Assembly (NCBI GenBank): GCA_964386865.1
Contig: CAYLUN010000054.1
Span: 1-35,949 of the forward strand
Source of the DNA: CAYLUN01 sp964386865
GTDB taxonomy: Bacteria; Verrucomicrobiota; Kiritimatiellia; RFP12; UBA1067
Length of the DNA stretch: 35,949 nt
Reading direction: 5' to 3'
Program-made: the position numbers and the translations under genes
Shown here: positions 32,448-35,949 of the stretch, piece after piece
Layout: every line of letters begins with the position of its first letter
Numbering within the stretch: position 1 is the stretch's first letter
Notes under the pieces: model-generated
What the model saw: only the letters and a program-made list of their open reading frames with translations
The model's database searches: none
What the model was told of the DNA's origin: nothing

Positions 32448-32468
32448 GAAGCGACGGGGCGTCGCTTC
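32448..32468. repeat. Perfect 9-bp hairpin
   Basis: GAAGCGACG (32448-32456) and CGTCGCTTC (32460-32468) enclose GGG. There is no T-run on either side. It is one of several palindromes between the protease and glycine-rich genes. Confidence 0.65.
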
Positions 32469-32508
32469 CACCTGCGAAAGGAGCCGTAACGGCCTTCCTC
32501 GCGCGGAG

Positions 32509-32528
32509 GGACGGCCTCCGTGCCGTCC
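32509..32528. repeat. Hairpin, family C copy 2 (loop CTCCGT)
   Basis: GGACGGC and GCCGTCC form a perfect 7-bp stem around CTCCGT, preceded by GGAGG. It lies 33 bases past the stop codon of the protease gene on the minus strand. Compared with 32244-32259, two stem base pairs differ by paired changes. Confidence 0.7.
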
Positions 32529-32561
32529 GCAAGGTCAAATCCTGTCCCTCGCTTGTCCTTT

Positions 32562-35500
32562 TCATGGCGTTCCGATCTGGATGCGTACCGGCGGCATTGC
32601 GATGACCGTGTTCGTGCCCAGCCCTCCAACGCCCTCGTGCGCCGGCAGCAGGAAGGACGCGGGCGGCATCGCGACGACTGTGTTCGTGCCCAGCCCGCAC
32701 GCGCCCTCGTGCGCCGGCAGCAGGAAGGACGCGGGCGGCATCGCGACGACCGTGTTCGTGCCCAGCCCGCCCGCGCCCTCGTGCGCCGGCAGCAGGAAGG
32801 ACACGGGCAATAAGGACACAGCCATAACAGGAGGTTTGGAAAGTGGATCCGCTGGATTGCTTCCCGAAGTCACTTCCACCTCATCTATACACCCGTCGCC
32901 GTCGGTGTCAGAACACATCGGGTCGAGTCCCAGCGCGAGTTCTTGCCCATTGGAGAGTCCGTCACCATCGTAGTCGCGCTCGGCGTCGGCAACCCCGTCG
33001 CCGACGGAGTTGGTCGAAGTCGGATTCAAGCCCAGCAGCGGTTCCAACACGTCGGCGATCCCGTCGCCATCGGTATCCGCAGCCCGCGACAGTGACCTCC
33101 GGCAGAGGATCGCGTCGGCAAGCGCCCGCACGTCGTTGGTGTTCACGGCGTGATCGTCGTTCACATCGGCGTAGACGGCAACCTGCGGCAGGAGGCTGTT
33201 GGTGTCGCGCAGATAGCCGACGAGCAGCGACAGGTCCAGCACGGTCGGCACGTTGTCCCTGTCGAGGTCGCCCAAGAGGGAGGGAATCGCGGGCGCGTAC
33301 CATTCGAACGCGACCTCGTCCACCCAGCCCGCGTCCTGCCCGGCGCTCACGCTGTAGTCCTTGCTGTAGGTCCAGCGCAGCGTGTTGGTTCCAACCCCCA
33401 GCCAACAACGCAATTCCTGCCAATCCGCCTCGCCGGACACCGCTTCCTGCTCGACATCGTTGACGGCGAAGGTCAAGTAGTCGTACCCGGCCTCGGAGGA
33501 GACTTTCCGCCAGAAGGACAGGTAGCCCGGCCCCATCATGGCGGTTTGGAGCCATCCAGACCCGTATGCGTCGGCGGGGCCGCTGCGCGCTGCGTCCGCG
33601 CCGTCGTGCGTGACGTCCGCGAACCCGAGCCACGGCGCGCCGCCGGTGGCCCACGCGAGACCGGGCGCGTCCAGGGCTGCGGCCAGCGAGACGGAGGAGA
33701 ACAGGGGGAAGACCGTGAGGCGGATCGAGCCCTGCTGGGCCGCGTAGCCGTCAACGGCGAGTTGGTACTGGGTGCCCGCAACCGCGTTGAAGCTGACTGA
33801 GCTGAAGTAATCCCAGCCTCCCGCGTCGTCGTTGGCCGCGACCGGCGTGAGCGTGGAAACCGAACCGCCCGTGTAGACGGCCAGCAGCGAGTCGAGGCCG
33901 CTGCCTGCCGTTGTCACACGAACCGGGCCGGAGGCGGGTGCGGTCCAAGACCACCAGACCGAACAGCCGTCGGGCCGGCCGGCGTGGACAGGCTCGCCCG
34001 CCTCTTTCGACGCGTACAGGTTCGAACCGGTCACCGTGACCGGGCTGTTGGTGGGCGCCATCGCGATGCGGTTGACAAAGGCGTCGTTCGGCGGCGGAAA
34101 GACCACCGGGTAGGCGAACGCGTTCGTCACGGCCGGCCGGCCCGAAGCGGATGCTTGCACGGTGAGTTGGACGACGGTCTGATTGGTCGGCACAGTGAAG
34201 GAAGCGGTGTACACGCCGTCACGCGCCTTGACGTCCGGCAGGCTGCCGCCGTCCAGCAGAGCGAGATTGGTGAATGCACCCCCAAGAGTTGCGGTAACGG
34301 ATGCGTTGGTCACGGCGAGGAGGTCCGAGACGACGGCGTACAGGGTCGCCACACTTCCCGCGCGGAGGGTTTCGCCGTCGCGCGGGGTGACTTCGAGCCG
34401 CAGCGTGCCGCGCGGCGCGGCGGTCAGGGCGTTGGCAACGTTCAGGCGGCCGCCCGTCACCGTGCGGTTGGTCAGGCTGAGCGTGGGCACGGCGCCGTCT
34501 AGCAGGCGGCAGCGCAACTCGGTCAGCGTGGCCGCCGGGTAGCGGGCGAGCACAAGCGCGGCGGCGCCGACGACGTGCGGCGTGGCCATGCTGGTTCCGG
34601 AAATGGTGTTGTAGGCCGCATCCGAGCCCGTCCAGCACGAGAAGACCGACACGCCCGGCGCGCCGAGGTGGACCCGCTTCAAGCCATAGTTCGAGAAACT
34701 CGCGAGGGCGTCCGTGCGGTCGATCGCGGCCACGGAGACGATGTTGTGCAGGTCATGCGAGGCCGGGAAACTGGGCGCACTGTCGTTGTCCTGCCCCCGG
34801 TTGCCGGCCGCAGCCACGAAGAGCACGCCGCGGTCGCGCAAGTTGCGGATCGCCTCGTACTCGGTCTGGGAGTAGTAGGAACTCCCGTAGCTCGCGTTAA
34901 TCACGCGGGCACCCTTGGCCAACGCGAACTGGAGACACTCGACCTCGTCGCTGAGGTAGCCGCTGCCCGACGCGTCCAAGAACTTGCACGCCATCAGGCG
35001 GACCTTCCAGGTGACGCCCACGTGCGGGTTGCCGTCGTTGGCGGCCGCTCCGATGGTGCCCGCCACGTGCGAGCCGTGGCCGTTGTCGTCCAGCGGGTCG
35101 CCGGCCGACGCGCTGTTGGTGGCGTAGAGCGTGTTGATGCCGTAGACGTCGTCGATGTAGCCGTCAGCGTCGTCGTCAAGGCCGTTGCCGGGGATCTCGC
35201 CGGGGTTGCGCCACACCTGGGCGGCCAGTTCCTGATGGGTGTAGCGGATGCCCGTGTCGACGATGGCCACGAGGACGTTGGTGGAGCCGGTCGTGAGATC
35301 CCACGCCGCCGCCGCGCCGATGTCTGCGCCAACCACGCCGTTGCTTTGCCCGAAATTGTAAAGCCCCCAGAGCGTGCCGTCGGCGTAGGCGGCGTCGGAC
35401 GGCGCTAGGCAGCGGGTGCGGATATAGTCCGGCTCGACGTACTCGAAGAGGCCGGTGGCCCGCAGGGCCGCGATGCGCGAGAAAAGCTGCTTCGCACGAT

Positions 35501-35825
35501 CGGCGGGCGCGAGGGCCAGCGCGGCCCGGGCCGCGCCCGGATCAGCGAGATCGAGCACGACCGCCGACGGGACGAGGCTGAACTGGCGGCGGACGCCCAA
35601 GCCCTGCTGCTGAAGGGCGGTCTGCTGGGTTGCGGTTTGCTGGGTGGCGTTTTTCTGGACTGCGGACTTCCCCATTCCCGGCGCGGCGTATTTGGCGATC
35701 AGGCGGGTGGGATGGAAGGGCTCCTTGTCAGCCGCACCTTTCGCCTGCTGGGCTTGGAGCGGCGCGGCGAGCAAAAGACTCGCGGCAACGCCTGGTCCGA
35801 CAGCACTTCGTAAGAAAGCGGTCAT
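32562..35825 (-). CDS. Secreted subtilisin-like serine protease (S8) with PPC-like domain, dockerin-like module and calcium-binding repeats
   Basis: The 1,087-residue protein has a signal peptide (cleavage near LQA-QQ), a propeptide-like region to about 140 with a Gln-rich stretch (NATQQTATQQTALQQQG), then an S8 catalytic domain with Asp190 (VAIVDTGI), His250 (NGHGSHVAGT), oxyanion Asn342 (AAAGNRG) and Ser412 (SGTSMATPH). Residues 575-705 match a PPC-type beta domain (NDAFVNRIAM ... YQLAVDGY). Residues 851-910 form a dockerin-like pair of calcium loops, DLDRDNVPTVLD and DVNDDHAVNTND. Thrombospondin-3-like repeats (DTDGDGIADVLE, DYDGDGLSNGQE, DTDGDGCIDEVE) follow at about 917-985. The tail is three near-identical 24-residue repeats. 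The catalytic triad is complete. The start at 35825 has GGGGA upstream and a promoter about 85 bases before it. Confidence 0.9.
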   Translation of the reverse strand: MTAFLRSAVGPGVAASLLLAAPLQAQQAKGAADKEPFHPTRLIAKYAAPGMGKSAVQKNATQQTATQQTALQQQGLGVRRQFSLVPSAVVLDLADPGAARAALALAPADRAKQLFSRIAALRATGLFEYVEPDYIRTRCLAPSDAAYADGTLWGLYNFGQSNGVVGADIGAAAAWDLTTGSTNVLVAIVDTGIRYTHQELAAQVWRNPGEIPGNGLDDDADGYIDDVYGINTLYATNSASAGDPLDDNGHGSHVAGTIGAAANDGNPHVGVTWKVRLMACKFLDASGSGYLSDEVECLQFALAKGARVINASYGSSYYSQTEYEAIRNLRDRGVLFVAAAGNRGQDNDSAPSFPASHDLHNIVSVAAIDRTDALASFSNYGLKRVHLGAPGVSVFSCWTGSDAAYNTISGTSMATPHVVGAAALVLARYPAATLTELRCRLLDGAVPTLSLTNRTVTGGRLNVANALTAAPRGTLRLEVTPRDGETLRAGSVATLYAVVSDLLAVTNASVTATLGGAFTNLALLDGGSLPDVKARDGVYTASFTVPTNQTVVQLTVQASASGRPAVTNAFAYPVVFPPPNDAFVNRIAMAPTNSPVTVTGSNLYASKEAGEPVHAGRPDGCSVWWSWTAPASGPVRVTTAGSGLDSLLAVYTGGSVSTLTPVAANDDAGGWDYFSSVSFNAVAGTQYQLAVDGYAAQQGSIRLTVFPLFSSVSLAAALDAPGLAWATGGAPWLGFADVTHDGADAARSGPADAYGSGWLQTAMMGPGYLSFWRKVSSEAGYDYLTFAVNDVEQEAVSGEADWQELRCWLGVGTNTLRWTYSKDYSVSAGQDAGWVDEVAFEWYAPAIPSLLGDLDRDNVPTVLDLSLLVGYLRDTNSLLPQVAVYADVNDDHAVNTNDVRALADAILCRRSLSRAADTDGDGIADVLEPLLGLNPTSTNSVGDGVADAERDYDGDGLSNGQELALGLDPMCSDTDGDGCIDEVEVTSGSNPADPLSKPPVMAVSLLPVSFLLPAHEGAGGLGTNTVVAMPPASFLLPAHEGACGLGTNTVVAMPPASFLLPAHEGVGGLGTNTVIAMPPVRIQIGTP
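32591..32806 (-). repeat. Three tandem 72-bp repeats coding the protease C-terminus
   Basis: Units start at 32591, 32663 and 32735 and differ at only a few bases. In the protease frame each encodes a 24-residue unit like PASFLLPAHEGACGLGTNTV. The unit length is a multiple of three, so copy-number change keeps the frame. The near-identity points to recent duplication. Confidence 0.9.
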
Positions 35826-35873
35826 AACACGCGCATCCCCACATGTACACCGAAACAGCCCTCACGGAAAATA

Positions 35874-35888
35874 AAGCTGTTCCAGCTT
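35874..35888 (-). promoter_or_regulatory. Small hairpin followed by a T-rich run in the protease leader
   Basis: On the minus strand AAGCTG-GAA-CAGCTT is followed by TATTTT, between the promoter and the start codon of the protease gene. It resembles a weak terminator or attenuator, but the stem is only six base pairs with a 3-base loop. Confidence 0.25.
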
Positions 35889-35910
35889 GTTCTGACACCC
35901 AGATTGGCAC

Positions 35911-35939
35911 CTATTATGCGGGGGGCTGAAAAGAGTCAA
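35911..35939 (-). promoter_or_regulatory. Sigma-70-type promoter of the protease gene
   Basis: On the minus strand TTGACT (35939-35934) and TAATAG (35916-35911) are separated by exactly 17 bases. The -35 box matches consensus at five of six positions. Transcription would start near 35904, leaving a leader of about 80 bases before the ATG at 35825. Confidence 0.5.
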
Positions 35940-35949
35940 TCCTGATTTT

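Overview
This GC-rich window most likely comes from a bacterium of the PVC superphylum, probably Kiritimatiellota or Lentisphaerota/Verrucomicrobiota. That placement is an inference from gene content: a PEP-CTERM protein, a DUF1080 lipoprotein, a gingipain-type (C25) peptidase, SdrD_B/DUF11/GEVED repeats, a glycine-rich secreted protein, dockerin and cohesin-like domains, and C-terminal domains rich in Thr-Asn motifs. No rRNA, tRNA, CRISPR array, prophage or intact transposase gene was recognised.

Layout. Positions 1-1400 (minus) hold accD then accA (cut by the window edge), the carboxyltransferase half of acetyl-CoA carboxylase. Positions 1400-2110 look like gene debris: C-terminal scraps resembling a serpin and an alpha-L-fucosidase. 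Positions 2200-4132 hold a NifA-like sigma-54 activator, with its own well-formed -24/-12 promoter and a possible upstream activator site, overlapping a GNAT acetyltransferase gene by four bases. rarA follows (4220-5569). A minus-strand pair, redoxin then DUF1080 lipoprotein (6969-5572), converges on it. On the plus strand come an RluA-type pseudouridine synthase and a secreted SGNH hydrolase, convergent with a large secreted GH26-GH5 enzyme (12684-9223, minus), probably a two-headed mannanase.

Positions 12832-16233 encode a DUF2723-like multi-pass membrane protein with a TPR tail. Its 3' end overlaps, tail to tail, a minus-strand surface cassette (27787-16151): a 2,635-residue SdrD_B repeat protein, a small PEP-CTERM protein, then a C25 peptidase. 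These are likely co-transcribed and could form a substrate/anchor/protease module. A cardiolipin synthase gene is divergent from it.

The right end (30061-35825, minus) encodes three secreted proteins: a subtilisin-like protease with a dockerin-like module, calcium-binding repeats and a tandem 24-residue C-terminal repeat; a glycine-rich protein; and a cohesin-like protein. The gaps in and beside this block are packed with palindromic DNA: a 296-bp MITE-like element with about 25-bp inverted ends, and three hairpin families whose stems change by compensatory substitutions while loops stay largely conserved. The strongest leads are the cohesin/dockerin neighbourhood, the giant-protein/PEP-CTERM/C25 cassette, the covarying hairpins, and the NifA-like regulator that seems to have lost its GAF core and sits under its own sigma-54 promoter.
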